From Gautieria morchelliformis (taxonomy: Eukaryota; Basidiomycota; Agaricomycetes; Gomphales; Gomphaceae), in assembly GCA_015179125.1 (NCBI GenBank), contig WHVA01000160.1, positions 156,040 to 220,039 of the forward strand: DNA of 64,000 nt. Reading direction: 5' to 3'. Positions within the stretch are counted from its first letter, which is position 1, and each line of letters opens with the position of its first letter. The notes beneath the pieces are model-generated. The model was not told the origin of the DNA and ran no database searches. It was given only the letters and a program-made list of their open reading frames with translations. The position numbers were made by a program, and so were the translations under genes. Positions 33,600 to 45,627 of this stretch are shown piece by piece.

Positions 33600-34572
33600 A
33601 TGGTGCTATATTATATTGTGGTGCGTGGGGACCTGAGAGAAAAACTAAATCAAAGCCAAGGAATGCCCATCGAATCGTCCACTTTCAGGCCGAGTGACAA
33701 GCCGTTGCCGCTCGCTATCAGTCCTATGATTATCCCGAGATCGGTGATCACCATAGCTCTGAAGAAAATCGTTCCCACTCGTCCTCATTGTGACATTGAT
33801 TAATGCCCTCTTGGTAGAAAGCCGACGCATCTCTGCTTTTCAGCGGGATAGTCAAGTTGAGAATACGTCCAACAGCCGTACAATGGACTGCCCCGAAATT
33901 TCTGTGGTAATTGCCCTAGATGTCGGGCTTCCAGGGATAGGTAGATTTTTAGGATTCATACGGGGAGGGGGCCTCCAAGAAGAATGTCAAGGAAGGTTCT
34001 GCCGCCCATGTTGACTAGACAATGGAGCTCAATTTTGATTAGGAGGGAGTTTTCGAACTTTGAATCGGACATGAACCTCCGCAGAATTGATGTATGAAAG
34101 CTTTTGAAGATCTTTTGACCAGATCTTATCCAGAGTTCATTAGCTAGTTGAGCGTTGCCGTAACTCATTTCCAGAGAAGCCAGGCTATACGCCACTCTGG
34201 AAGAAATGAAGCTCCAAAAGGCATATGTGGATCGACGCGACATGCAGGGCAATATCTCGGCATAAATCTGATTTTAATGTAGCAATATGAAGTCGCGCGG
34301 GTCGCGGCGTGTGGGATATATATATATATTACAATTCGTGTCGAGAGCCAGCTGAACGGATTGAAGCGAGGGAAGATATCCCGAGGTGGGGCTGACATAG
34401 ACGGCATGCATGCAGAGTGACGATTACAGGTACTATACATTCCACTTCTTTCGCTTCTCCGTGCATGTATCAACTAATCCTACAGTTGTAAAATTGAACC
34501 TAACTCTTGCTTGCATCTTGCTTCAGTATGTAGTCAATTTCAGGGCTACATGAAACAACATAAATCAAGCAG
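33600..34572. repeat. Intergenic DNA including the left part of a segmental duplication
   Basis: No gene is seen. From about 33890 to 34165 (TTCTGTGGTAATTGCCCTAG onwards) the sequence recurs at about 37307-37600 with ~10% differences plus indels. It forms the left end of a tandem duplicated unit described separately. Confidence 0.7.
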
Positions 34573-35946
34573 TCAGATCGTACGTTCTCGGGTAGATTGA
34601 TGGTTTGCGTACCCAATGCTCTTGAGGAAGTCCGATGTCATATTAGTGGGGTTCCAGCCTAGCTGACGAGTGCGAGGTGACTTGCAACGAGAGTTCGAGC
34701 CCAAATAGTACGACTATGATGCCAACCACAAAGGTCAGCAGAAGTTCTAACCGCCAAAATCCAGACGTACCCCTCCGAAATACTTCTTGATCTCCTCGTC
34801 AGTAAATGTCGTCGGCTCCGGTTTCCCTATCCCCTTGGCATGCAGAATGCGTGCGATTTCGGAGCACACATCGAATGCTTTATACTCTGCACATTGAATC
34901 AACGGAAGACTCTGGGAGAATGGTGCATTAGACTCACCTCCAGACTCTGGTTGGTCGCGGTATGTGTGAATTTAGGAATCAAATGACCATGGGTCACTGA
35001 CCTGCGAAGTAGTAGCCATCGTGACCAGTTCGTGATTTTCCAGCAAGTGCTGCCTCAAATACCGCAGCAATCGCCACAGCAACTAGGCACGATGTTAGTC
35101 CTCCGTCCTACTAATTCAAGCTGGACGTGTACTTTCGGTGATATGAATGCAAGGCCACACGTTTAAACCTTTCCCTACCATGCCTGCCTGCTTCCGACCA
35201 AGGCTGGCACGTATGACTTGAGGGAGCTGGATGGAAACTGGGTTCGAGATGCCTTTTCTCACAAGGGTGTGGTCTGCAATCCCATATATAGTGGGAGGTG
35301 AAATGATGTGAGTCTTGACTTTTGGAGACGCGGAAAGAACTGCGAGTTCCACGTCACGATGGAAGGCTGTGTCGGGGAGTGCATATACGTGCTCCAGGTC
35401 AAGGTCTGAGTAGATCATATCCGTGGCTGGTGAAAGAAAAAACTTGTGAGGAGGAGGCTTTGGGAACCCGTATAGCACGACCAACCATATTCTCCGCGTG
35501 CATCATCAGTCAGTACACCCGTTCCGCTCTACATCATCTCAGACACTGCAAAATATAATCTAATATCACCGCTCACGATGTGAATCAAAATGGGGTTGTC
35601 ATTTCTTTTCTTCATGCCGTCGAGGATCGCTCTGCAAGAAGGCATGTGGTCCGCAGAATCGGCAGTATGAATTACATAGTCCGCCTTCTCTGCTTCGGCT
35701 GAGAGAAGAGCAGCATCATCGAGCGAGCCTATGACAGGGCGTACACCTAATGATTCTAGCAGTGACGCCTTGTCTCTGTTGCGCACGAGAGCAGAGTAAG
35801 TGAATGATGCAGTCGAGGGTGACGCGAGCAAGTGTGCCAGCGTTGCACCACCAATGTAACCTGTAGCACTAACAGCACCGTCAGATGCACATTAGTAGTT
35901 TGGGTCAAGCAAACATTCACCCCGTGAAGAAAACGGTCTTGGTCAT
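34573..35946 (-). CDS. Atypical SDR / NAD(P)-dependent epimerase-like oxidoreductase
   Basis: Eight exons (35946-35921, 35868-35577, 35528-35486, 35426-35133, 35082-35002, 34946-34938, 34886-34771, 34713-34573) sum to 334 codons including the stop. The N-terminal Rossmann motif FFTGATGYIGG (G-x-x-G-x-x-G) is followed by LVRNRDKASLLESLGVRP and YVIHTADSADH. ISGTGVLTDDARGEY and PPTIYGIADHTLVRKGISNP occur as in fungal NAD(P)-binding nucleoside-sugar epimerase-like proteins, and CIHITEIAVAIAAVFEAAL lies near the C-terminus. The ninefold-nucleotide exon (9 nt, encoding the middle of YFAESGEY) is flanked by 55- and 51-bp introns. The substrate is unknown. A truncated copy lies downstream at 37603-37894. 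Confidence 0.85.
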
Positions 35947-37602
35947 GTTGGTAGTAATGTGAAGGAGATAACTGATATGATATGTTATACTTGTTACCCA
36001 CCAGATTCTACTTTTATACTAATAAATGTCCATGTATTACTCATATTCTTCGAGCTGCTGCTGTCGGTGCCGTGCCACCGGCGCACCAGTTAGGTGTGTG
36101 CCGGTTCCGCGGCTGACCCATCCTATCCGGATTACTAACACGCTTCCTCTGACGCTTGATTTGCATCATTTGCGGGTGAGTAATACCTGGGCGATAGTTT
36201 ATGGTAATCCAACTACTATAATTGGATGTAATGATTGTACACGATAAATAATTCTCTGCGAGCCAATATCATGGTATGGCAAGCACCCTCGTCAAGTATG
36301 AGTAAGGTGGTCTCAGCCTTTCTTCCACTCCACTTATCAGCCTACGTTCCTCCGGGGCATGATCATGATGGAATCACCGGGCCTCATTGAAGACGCCGAA
36401 TCTTCGCTCGTGGTCTTGCCATCTTGAACCAGCTACGTTTCCTGGCCTCTCCATTGGGGTGACCATCCTCTGTCAAGTCCCGATAAGTTCGTTGATTTTA
36501 TCATTTTATTTATGACACCAAACCTGATTCAACTCTACATAAAATTAGATAATGGCGACTCTTCTCCAAATTTCTCGTGGCATGTGCCGTGATTGATGGT
36601 CACTCAAGTAGTACGACTAGCACAAACAACAACGACAAAGCTTTCTTCTGACCTCCACCCATGCATGGCCCAACTGCTGCAAACACTACGCTTTCATCCA
36701 CATTTAGGACAGCCGCATAGGTAACTGTTCACTCCCCATCCTGTTTGCAATGCTGCTTGTTGTCCTTTCACCGTATTCTTACCTGTGATCCTAAAAGTGA
36801 GGAAATGTAAGTGAGCTCGCTACCACCATCAGAATGTTAGACCTTTGAAGCAATCTCTGTTCACACAAAATATCGAAGAGTACAAAGCGCAAACCATGGC
36901 TTATCATCCGCCGGAAGTCAACCTCCTCTCTCCATGGCTTTTGTACAATGCAGAGCGAGGGTATCAGCATCGACGTACACAATAATCCCTTCGTTGTTTC
37001 GAGGGGCAGAGTCTGCAACGACCTCGACAAGGATAGTTTACGTGAAAGGCGCTTAAGGTTTTATAGGGCACTTCCAAATGGGCTTACAGTATACTTCATT
37101 CCTTGTTATGCTGCAACAAGCTCATTGTGTTTGGTCATGATAACCCCCCTCGAACCAGGCTAGGACCCGGCTCCAGAAGAACATGAGTGGCATCTGTAGT
37201 TCTGAGTTCACAGAAATCGAACACCTGAGCGAAGCGATCGCTCACTTCAAAAGTCAAGCTGAAACGGTGTTCTAGCCTCTGCGGGGCTTTGCATGGAACA
37301 CCGACGAGACGAAATTTCTGTTGTAATTGCCCTAGATGTCGGGCTTCAAGGGATAGGTAGGTTTTTAGGGTTCATACGGGGGAGTGTGCCTCCCAGAATT
37401 AATATTAAGATTCTGCCGCGCCCATGTTGACTAGACAATCGAACACAATTTTGCTTCGTACGGAGTTTTCGAATTTTGAATCGGATATGAACCGCCGCTA
37501 GATTGATGTATGAAAGCTCGGATTGCCTTTGAAGATCTTATGATGAGATATTATCGGTCCAGAGTTCATTTGAACGCGTTGTCGTAACTCGTCATTCAAG
37601 TC

Positions 37603-37894
37603 CGTATGAATTACATAGTCTGCCTTCTCTGCTTCGGCTGAGAGAAGAGCAGCATCGTCGAGCGAGCCTATGACAGGGCGTACACCTAATGATTCTAGCA
37701 TTGACGCCTTTTCTCTGCTGCGCACGAGAGCAGAGTAAGTGAATGATGCTGTCGAGGGGGATGCGAGCAAGTGTGCCAGCGTTGCACCACCAACGTAACC
37801 CGTAGCACTACAGCGGCAGCCGGCACCATCAGATGCACATTAGCAGTTTGGGTCAAGCAAACACTTACCCCGTGAAGAAAACAGTTTTTGTCAT
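37603..37894 (-). pseudogene. Truncated SDR pseudogene (5' half only)
   Basis: It retains the start (MTKTVFFT), the first intron with a GTAAGT donor, and the second exon through DDAALLSAEAEKADYVIHT. It then fuses directly to DNA that in the parental copy lies downstream of the gene. The NAD-binding half is intact but everything after it is gone. A few substitutions (VRSREKASML for VRNRDKASLL) separate it from the parent. Confidence 0.85.
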
Positions 37895-38215
37895 GTTGGT
37901 GGTAGGGGAGTTACAGTAAAGTCCCCAGTTACACCTACATAGCTCTGACGTCAGTTGGTGTTTTTGAATCTTCGAATCGGATGAGTAAGCTCGTAATTAT
38001 ATGTAACTTAAGCGCCTTTCAAATTTCAACTCATCAGAAGCGATGGATGGTGTGACATTGCCATCGATTGTGACACTGCTTGATGGTAATCCAACTAACA
38101 TGCGTCTGACTACTATAATGGGTATGATTTTACACATGATAAATATTAATTCTCTGCAAGCAGACATCAGCCTTGGTGACGCTTATGTAAAGTTGGTCTC
38201 CTTCCACTCCACTTT

Positions 38216-38338
38216 TTTTTTTTTTTTTTTTTTTTCTATATTCGGGTTTTTCTTTTGGGGCGGCGCCCTCTAAGACGATGCATACAGGTGTTCCGTCGAC
38301 AATGTAAGGTATGGGTATGCAGTCTAAAACTCTCATTG
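38216..38338 (-). other. Poly(T) tract with adjacent coding-like segment (possible retroposed fragment)
   Basis: A run of about 22 T on the plus strand is preceded, on the minus strand, by a coding-like segment (IPYIVDGTPVCIVLEGAAPK). It is inserted within the duplicated block. The arrangement resembles the 3' end of a reverse-transcribed poly(A) transcript. Simple slippage cannot be excluded. Confidence 0.3.
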
Positions 38339-38885
38339 TCAGACTTCCATCTCACACGAAGCCAGATTTGTATCGTTGCCATAGATAGAAACTAGGATAT
38401 TTCGGGTTTCGGGTAAACTATGCGGCATTGTTGCTGAATTTCGAGCTCGTTCGTTTGGTCCACAGCTTGTCCGGAGTGTTTTTTTTGGTGATGAACCAAG
38501 CTGTAAGACCCAGTGCCAGTGAATAGCGGTCATGCTAGCACGCCAGCAGACTGAAAATTTGCAACCTGCGTACTGAAGCATCTCGACCAAAGTGTTTGGT
38601 CATGTGTCATAGCCCCCCTCGAACTAGGCTGAGACCCCCAGAAGAACATGAGTAACCCTGATTCTTGTCAATAAAGTGGACAACGTCGACCAGTGGCATC
38701 TGTAGTTCTGAGTTTACAGAAATCGAACACCTGAGCGAAGCGATCGCTCACTTCAAAGTCAAGCTTAAATGGTGTTCTAGCCTCTGCGGGAAGCAAGGGG
38801 TGTCGCTTCCCATGCAAAGCAAGTGAGCGTGACGGAAATGGATCAGCTCGAGGTAACAACCCTGAAAGACAAGAGAAAATAAATT

Positions 38886-41843
38886 CTAAGCCATTTTCCT
38901 CTTTACTTCTATAGGAACTAATTCCAAGGGCATTTTGTCCACAGTCTTAATAACCAGGTGATCAGGGACGAAAGATAAACGGTGCCAGACAGAAACTCAC
39001 CTTTCTCAGAATTTCCTCACCCCCTACCTCCCACCCTCGTTCAGCGACGGGTAAAATACAACTGCGTACTAATAACGTTGCCACCTCACCAAGACCAAAC
39101 CGCTCTCCGGTGTATTTTCGCCATTTAAGGATGTTAGTTAAGAGTTTGAGGCGACGCACGAGAAAGCGACGACGTGCAGGTAAAGAATAGGGATCAAAAG
39201 GCGCTCCTGGGTTAGAGGGGCCCAGGGATGGTGCAAGTAGAGTCTGCGTCGATATCACAGCCTCGCGGAAGACAGTGGATACTGATTTTAGCAGAGCCTG
39301 TAATATACGGCTTCTAGTCAATTAAGAGATACAACTATGGAAGATATACGTACTTGGAATCGCACACCCTCCTGCTCCACGTAGGCTTCTACCTGCTCTG
39401 CGATATCGATCATTCGCCGGATGTGGCGTGCTGAGTATGGATCAAATGCGCCACCTTCGATCACCTTGGATAGTCGGGGAATAATTGCTTGCGAGATCAT
39501 AGAAGAAACCATATCACCCCCAGGACCAATGTCCGGTTCAATATCATCATCCTCTTTTTCCACGTCGGAGCTCTTTCGAGGCCGAGAATAATCGTGCAGT
39601 GCTGCAGACCATTCAAACGAATCAAGGCTTTGTGACGTGTCCTGCAAATTCCCCTAGTATTAGCAAGGTAACATGGCATACCAGCAGTCACAATATGACG
39701 CACGTCAATCGGATCCCACCCTACTATTTCTAACCGACACCAAAACTCCCATGCAGCAACGAGACCAAGACCACCCCATGCCCCCACATAACTTTCCTCA
39801 TATAACTCCCTCCAGGCACCAAACCACTTCGCAAGCCCCATTTGGGGGTCTCGAAATTCATCCGCCCTCACGTCCGACAGAACACTCACTTTCCGCTCGT
39901 CAAGTTTAGTCATGGCCGTGCGGAAATCGTTAGCATCAGCACTAGGAAGAGAGCCGTCGGTTGAGTAGCCTTCATCTTCCTGGACTGCCTGATTCTGCGC
40001 CCGACGTAAAAGCCGACGGTTAGAACGGGCCAAGCGGCGTGAAGCGCGCAAGGCGGATGTCGTGTTTTGGGAGGGAACAACACGACCTAGTTCATCCGTC
40101 TCTTCGACAGAGTCCGAGGGTGATATGGAAGGTGGTACGCCCAGGAACAGCGCGACGTCATCCTCGTCATCAATTCGTCTCCGCTTCGAGATCATGTCGT
40201 AACGCTCTGTCAAGAGAGAAACATGCTCATCCTCAAGCTTCTCCAGCAGTGGGTACTGGAAACGACGTGACTTCAATTTAGATACACGTTAAAAGTTCAG
40301 TTGAACTCGCCTTCTCGTCTAGAAAGCTTGCCACGCCCTCAACCCATCCCCTGAACGCGGCGAACCAGCTACGCTTGCGCTCAGCCTTTTCGACCATTTG
40401 CCGCATTTCTGCCTCTTTTGATTCTAATGCAGTTCTTTCTTGCGCTAGCGTGGACAGTGCGACCGTGTGCGAGGTGTGTGACGACATAAGCGCTGTAAGC
40501 GAATCCGATAAACGACCCACGGAGGAAGCCAGGGTTGGAATGGGTGTAACGGAAGGTACTGTGGCAGTTGTCAGATACAGACGGGGGTTGAATGTAGCGC
40601 GCAGACTGACTTGGTGCGGGTGTGTAGGTTTCTTTGCGCTGATAAAAGGATAAGACCAAAGCAAGGAGTAGTTAGCGAGAGACTAACTGGTTTTAGGTTC
40701 TCTCCCCTGTCATTGTCCACCGGCCCAGCTCTTCGGATTTGAGCCTTTTCCCACTCTATAGTCTCCTCGTCTTCCTCTTCTCTGGAAAAGATCATGAGCG
40801 GCCAGGTTTATTACATGATATTGTACCCACGCGTCTTCAATCATCTCAACCATTCCCATCCGCCTCTTGCGTTCCTCGTCTTTCCTAGCTTTCTTCCCTA
40901 ATGCTATCCTCTCCTGTGCACCTGTATACTCTGCCATATCTGCACCACACCCTCAACAACCAAAATACTAGAGACCTTTGAAAGGTTTACATACCATCTT
41001 CACCCTCTCCCAACTCATCCTCTTCCCGCACTAACCGGCTTTCTGGGTGAGGCCCTTGTGGTACGTCCCCTGGCTTCGCAACAGAGAGTGAAATAAATTC
41101 ATCATCAGCTCCGGTACCACGAAGCCGTCCACGCTTTTCCTTGGCGGCCGATATGGCCGAGGCAGATGGAATGGCGGTTTCTAGTGTAACGATGTCAGAT
41201 ATACATAATTGGAATTACGAGATGGGTGAGCAGGCTGACCGCCAAAAACATCTGATGCGTTCTCCACAACAGCACCATCGATATCGAAGGAAACGTCGAA
41301 TGACGTGTCTGAGTTATTCTCGGGGATAGGTGGGCGTACAGGAGGTGTTGAGGGGGTGTTGGCTTTGAGTTCGCTCAGATAAGCTTTGGTGTAGCTAGGA
41401 GCAGTTGAAATAGAGGCTTGATCAAGATTCGTTGGTGCAGAAACCCTGTGGTATATTGACTGCTTAACAATGAACGCTACAGGGATCAACAGTAACGATA
41501 ACCTCACCCAGGGGTCGAAGGAGCCGAACCCAATACCAGTTTTCGGCTGAGATTGGACTTCCTAACCTTAAACACCTCGCCATCCGATACCTGCTCGGTC
41601 CAAAGCAATCCCCACCAGAAATTAGCTAAATCCACACCATGAGCAACGAACTCTTACCTGATCATCTGTGCCAAAACTGAGTCTGGACTTGGGTTTTGAT
41701 CGCTTTTGCTTGTTTTTAAGCTTTGTGGCTAATGTGTCGGGCGTCGTGGAGGGAGAGTCGTCGGCTGGATCAGTGGGAGAAGTATCGCGGATTCTTGCAG
41801 CACGCGATCGGACGCGTTTGATAATCTGCGGATCACCAGACAT
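38886..41843 (-). CDS. GCFC-domain protein (PAXBP1/GCFC2-like splicing factor)
   Basis: The gene starts at MSGDPQIIKRVRSRAARIRD and ends VPIEVKRKMA after an intron. Order of features: N-terminal LKNKQKRSKPKSRLSFGTDD; APSYTKAYLSELKANTPSTP; a coiled-coil stretch LESKEAEMRQMVEKAERKRS; WFAAFRGWVEGVASFLDEK; ERYDMISKRRRIDDEDDVAL; DVRADEFRDPQMGLAKWFGA; then the GCFC core with MVSSMISQAIIPRLSKVIEG, FDPYSARHIRRMIDIAEQVE, ARRRFLVRRLKLLTNILKW and ARSCILPVAERGW-like sequence. GCFC proteins act in spliceosome assembly/disassembly; the name as a GC-rich DNA-binding factor is historical. Several short introns interrupt it and exact borders were not all fixed. The product is presumably nuclear. Confidence 0.85.
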
Positions 41844-42078
41844 GAAGAGATTCGCGAATAACCAGACGTGTCCTGGCTCAGCGATACTATTGGACGTGGT
41901 GGCTGCTGGAACCAGAAGCGCTGGTGACTTGTCACGCCTGGCACGTTTACTCAGCCGTGATACGGAACGCACCTGCTGCCCATTACTGATCCTCGGCCCC
42001 CTGCTCCTCGTTATTCGAGTAGTATGTAGACTCGCACGACATGGCGGAGCACACTCGCATACCCAAGCCTCCTATCCT

Positions 42079-42146
42079 GTTCGATAAAATATGGTGCTGG
42101 GCCTAGTATTATAGTATACTAGGCCCAGCACCATATTTTATCGAAC
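42079..42146. repeat. Perfect 31-bp palindrome with 6-base loop
   Basis: The arms 42079-42109 and 42116-42146 (GTTCGATAAAATATGGTGCT outward) are exact reverse complements around TATAGT. It lies ~240 bp upstream of the GCFC gene start. As a transcript it would form a very stable hairpin. It has no terminal features of a known transposon. Confidence 0.95.
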
Positions 42147-42149
42147 TTA

Positions 42150-43897
42150 TAGAGCCGTACGCCCTTCGGTCCGCCCTCGGGAAAGGTGCACCGTGGCTTA
42201 AAGACACGAAAAGGTATTGGTATCGTACTAGCTCATGATCTAATGTTTATGAATACTATCAAGTAGTTCTGCTGCGTGTCGCCATCCTGCCCTCCGCCCA
42301 GTTCACGAGCCACACAGAAGGGACGTCGTGCCACTCTCGATTCCATCAGAACGCCGGATCTGATTGACTACCTGCACGCCGTGATATTCGTACGTACTAC
42401 CTAATGTACTTACGCATGGCGCGCAGGCCGCACTGGGTGTTGGCCCGTTGCTATCCTTTCAATGTCCATTTCTCGCGAACCACCCTCACGACCAGCTGTT
42501 ACAAATATGACGTCGTGGTCGAGCTTGCCATCGCCACAATCGGTTTTGTTGCGTGCCGTGTTGTCGCACCGTCAAGTATGGTACATAATTAAGTCTAATT
42601 CTACCTTCACCCTCTCCCTTTGGACTGCTCACATTACTGGGTCTAGATGTGACGTCGAGTATCGCCGAGAAGGAGATATACCGTATGAAAGCGGGGCTCG
42701 GAATCGGGATGTTGTTCCACACACCATTCACTCACGAATGGCATGTGGAGCCAAGATCGATCGCGCACGACAAGTGCCTTTTATCGAGCCTACTAGAATG
42801 GTTCTGAGACTAGCGGTACGTGCACTCTGAGAATAATACGGTCCGACATGTGCGTACCATGCAACGACGATATCAGGGCTTGTTGTCTGTGTCCGTGTCC
42901 GAAATTCGATGGGAATGTGTTGTGTATCTAGATAATGTCGTTTATGTTTGACTCTGGATCCAATCAGTTACCGGTGTTCCAAGGGAGTTGACACGATTCA
43001 CGACAGACAATTCCCAATCTGAATTATCGAATGACTGCAAAACATGCCAGATGTTCAGTAGCGTTTATTCTCGCTAGATCGCACTGTCACCATTCAATAA
43101 TATCATGCTAAAAACTGCAACCACGTCGCAGATCACCTCAGTAGCTTCCTGGGCTTTCTTGGGCCAACGTACGGCACAGCTCTACATTACCGTCACAGCT
43201 GATACACCGAATGCACAATATCGCGGTTGCCACGTCGTGTTCCATGTTGAGATACGATGGTCTCTTCATACGACCTCTTCCCACGTCGTGCAGGACATGC
43301 TGCCAAGACGAGAATCATCTTGTGTCGTCACATCCCACAACATTGACAGGGGCTGATACAGCTCCAATATCTCTATAGAATTAAGCCATTCGCATACTCT
43401 GGGGATTGAGCTAGGTCTCTCATACCATCTCCCTTCCTCGTGTTCCATCACTGAACATACTGGAGATGCGACATATTAATACACATCAGTGAGCTGTGCC
43501 GCAGTTGGTTTTCATGTTGTGTTATGCTGACATTGCACTGTGAGTCGTCAATGAGTGCCAAGTGTGCCTGCATGGCAAGTTTATATGGATCTTGGGAGAC
43601 CATTCCGCCCAGGCAAATCGTATGTAATGACCAATTCCTGGCAAGAAGCCAAGTGTCAATTACTCGCCCAAGCCCGGCTAACTCTATCTGATGCCTCGAC
43701 GTTGTTCTTCTATCAGACACACTCACCCTGCATATTGTGCCATGCCTCGGCACTGATGGGATGTTGTGAATATCTGTTAACCTGGCAGCACCCATGGCCA
43801 GAATCTTATATATACACCTTCGCGGTCTGCACCTCCAACCCCACATCACTACGCAAAACTTAGTCCCTCATCTGCATCCCAGTGTTTCTCATATATC
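42150..43897. other. Intergenic DNA, no supported gene
   Basis: Open stretches at 42462-42830 and 43448-43849 are short, overlap on both strands and show no family motif. Nothing else is recognised. Confidence 0.4.
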
Positions 43898-45627
43898 ATG
43901 TCTCAGGCTGTTATCCAGGCACTATCAGACGGGTACGTACTTACCACATTGAGTGAGATGCAGAAGAACTTACCTGAACTAGCTTTGCGATCAACGCTGC
44001 CAACTTCGCAGCCCTTGGTATGCGCGCATGACCCCTATCTAACTCCACTATTTACATAGCTTGTTATACAGTACTGCTCTTCTACGACACTCTTCTCACT
44101 CTGCAATTTGAGATCAAGCACATTTGGTGCAAGACCGTCAAAATTGGCACCATTCTCTATTTATTCGCTCGTTACCTGCCCATGGTTTTGTTCCTTGTTG
44201 TCATGTATGGTAATTTCTCTAACATATCCTTTGAGGTGTATTACGTCTATTGTTCTCATGTGTAACAACCTTACTAATTGGAATGAGTATCTAGTATGAC
44301 TTGCATTCTTTATGAAGAAGCAATCTAGAGACTCATATATTCAAAGGAAATGTAATGCTGTAAATCACCTAGTTGGTGCTTTAGGAGTTTCTTCTATGAT
44401 TGGCGGACAGGGTGAGTGATTATACCCATATATATTTCTCAGGCAGAAGGGTCAACACATTTTATTTTCTAGGCCTTCTGCTAGCTCGCACCTATGCTAT
44501 TTCCTCTCAAAATCAAAGAGTTTTGGGTGTTCTTGGGTTGCTTATTCTTGGTGCTATTATCACTGCAGTGGTATGTCCCTGTGCAGACTTTTTATAAATA
44601 CCATAAACTCATTTCACTGGATATAGTACCAGTCTGTTTTGGAAAACTGCAATCTCACTAGTTCACAATTTAATAGCTTGACTTTGTCAGTACTGACCAG
44701 GACTTTCTGCTTAGATTCATACTAACAAACTCATCAGGTGTAAGATCTAGGGGTCTGTATTTGCCTGATTTGTCTCTGAGTACCTTTGACAGTGACTACC
44801 ATTGGAGATGTTACTATAATCCTTTTTGACACTGGAGTCGTGACAGTAACCATTCTGTGCTCAATTCAAACCCTGAGGCTTTGGCAGAAAGGTGAGATTT
44901 GGGATAAGAAGTCTCTCATTAGCTTAATGATTTACCAAGGTACGTATATACTATATTGCTTATATACATGGACATATTACTAATCTACAGGTAAGGCTTT
45001 GTCAGATATGGGTATGGAATATTATTCCTATGATATTTCATGTCTGATTCATATTCAGATTCGTGCTTACAATTGGTTTGGCTAGTGCTATCACAGCAAA
45101 GGTATGCTCACTCATAAACCAGCAGTTGAGCTTCAGAGTTTACTCAGTCTTCTTTTACATTTCAGGTATTGAGGGTATGTAAGACATTGATCATGGTGTA
45201 AAAATGGCTAACTTCAGCTGGTTCATGGTATAAAGCCAAGCCTTAGTACTATCTTAAGCCCTCTTCAGAACAGGTATCTTCTCAGCAAGTTAAGAAAAGA
45301 GACATGTCATTGTACTAACTGTGCACATACAGCTTGTCAACAATTATCATCTGCCGCTTTCACCTAACTCTCAAACAGAGACACAGTCAACTTAACAGCC
45401 CCTCATTACCCTCTCTTTCATTCAACAGCTTCCAAGCAGCCAGACAAAGTGTCCACAATGCCATAGTGGCTGAATTTGGGAACCCTCACTTGAGCCAGGA
45501 TTTTAGTGCTGAGACCATGGAGGACAATATAGCTGATCAGGAAGCCCAGCAGTCACCTGAAGAGGTTGGGTCAGCTGGGATAGAGTTGAATGAGTTTCCT
45601 TGGGCAACTGGATGTCCTGAGATATAG
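43898..45627 (+). CDS. DUF6533-domain multi-pass membrane protein
   Basis: The first three exons splice cleanly: MSQAVIQALSDG, then FAINAANFAAL, then VLLFYDTLLTLQFEIKHIWC followed by KIGTILYLFARYLPMVLFL. This is the conserved start of DUF6533 proteins (L-x-YD-x-L-L-T-x-x-E-I...W, then RYLP). Later exons give LLLARTYAISSQNQRVLGVL and LFDTGVVTVTILCSIQTLRL, the R-T-Y-A and late-helix motifs of the family. The last gives a soluble acidic tail (FSAETMEDNIADQEAQQSPE). Function is unknown; the family is abundant in Agaricomycetes and predicted to have about seven helices. The section at 44220-44400 does not splice convincingly, so partial decay is possible. Confidence 0.7.

Larger units (their letters stand above)
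33890..38800. repeat. Tandem segmental duplication, second copy internally deleted
   Basis: The unit 33890-37306 is followed by a shortened copy at 37307-38800. Three collinear blocks match: 33890-34165 with 37307-37600; ~35664-36345 (5' half of the SDR gene and its upstream DNA) with ~37601-38215; and ~37118-37290 with ~38598-38790. The second copy lacks the 3' half of the SDR gene and a ~0.8-kb piece further on. Confidence 0.75.

Noticed and set aside
43448-43863. Gene upstream of the DUF6533 gene
   Set aside because: Opposed open frames of similar length without motifs. The plus-strand frame ends at the DUF6533 promoter region and looks incidental.
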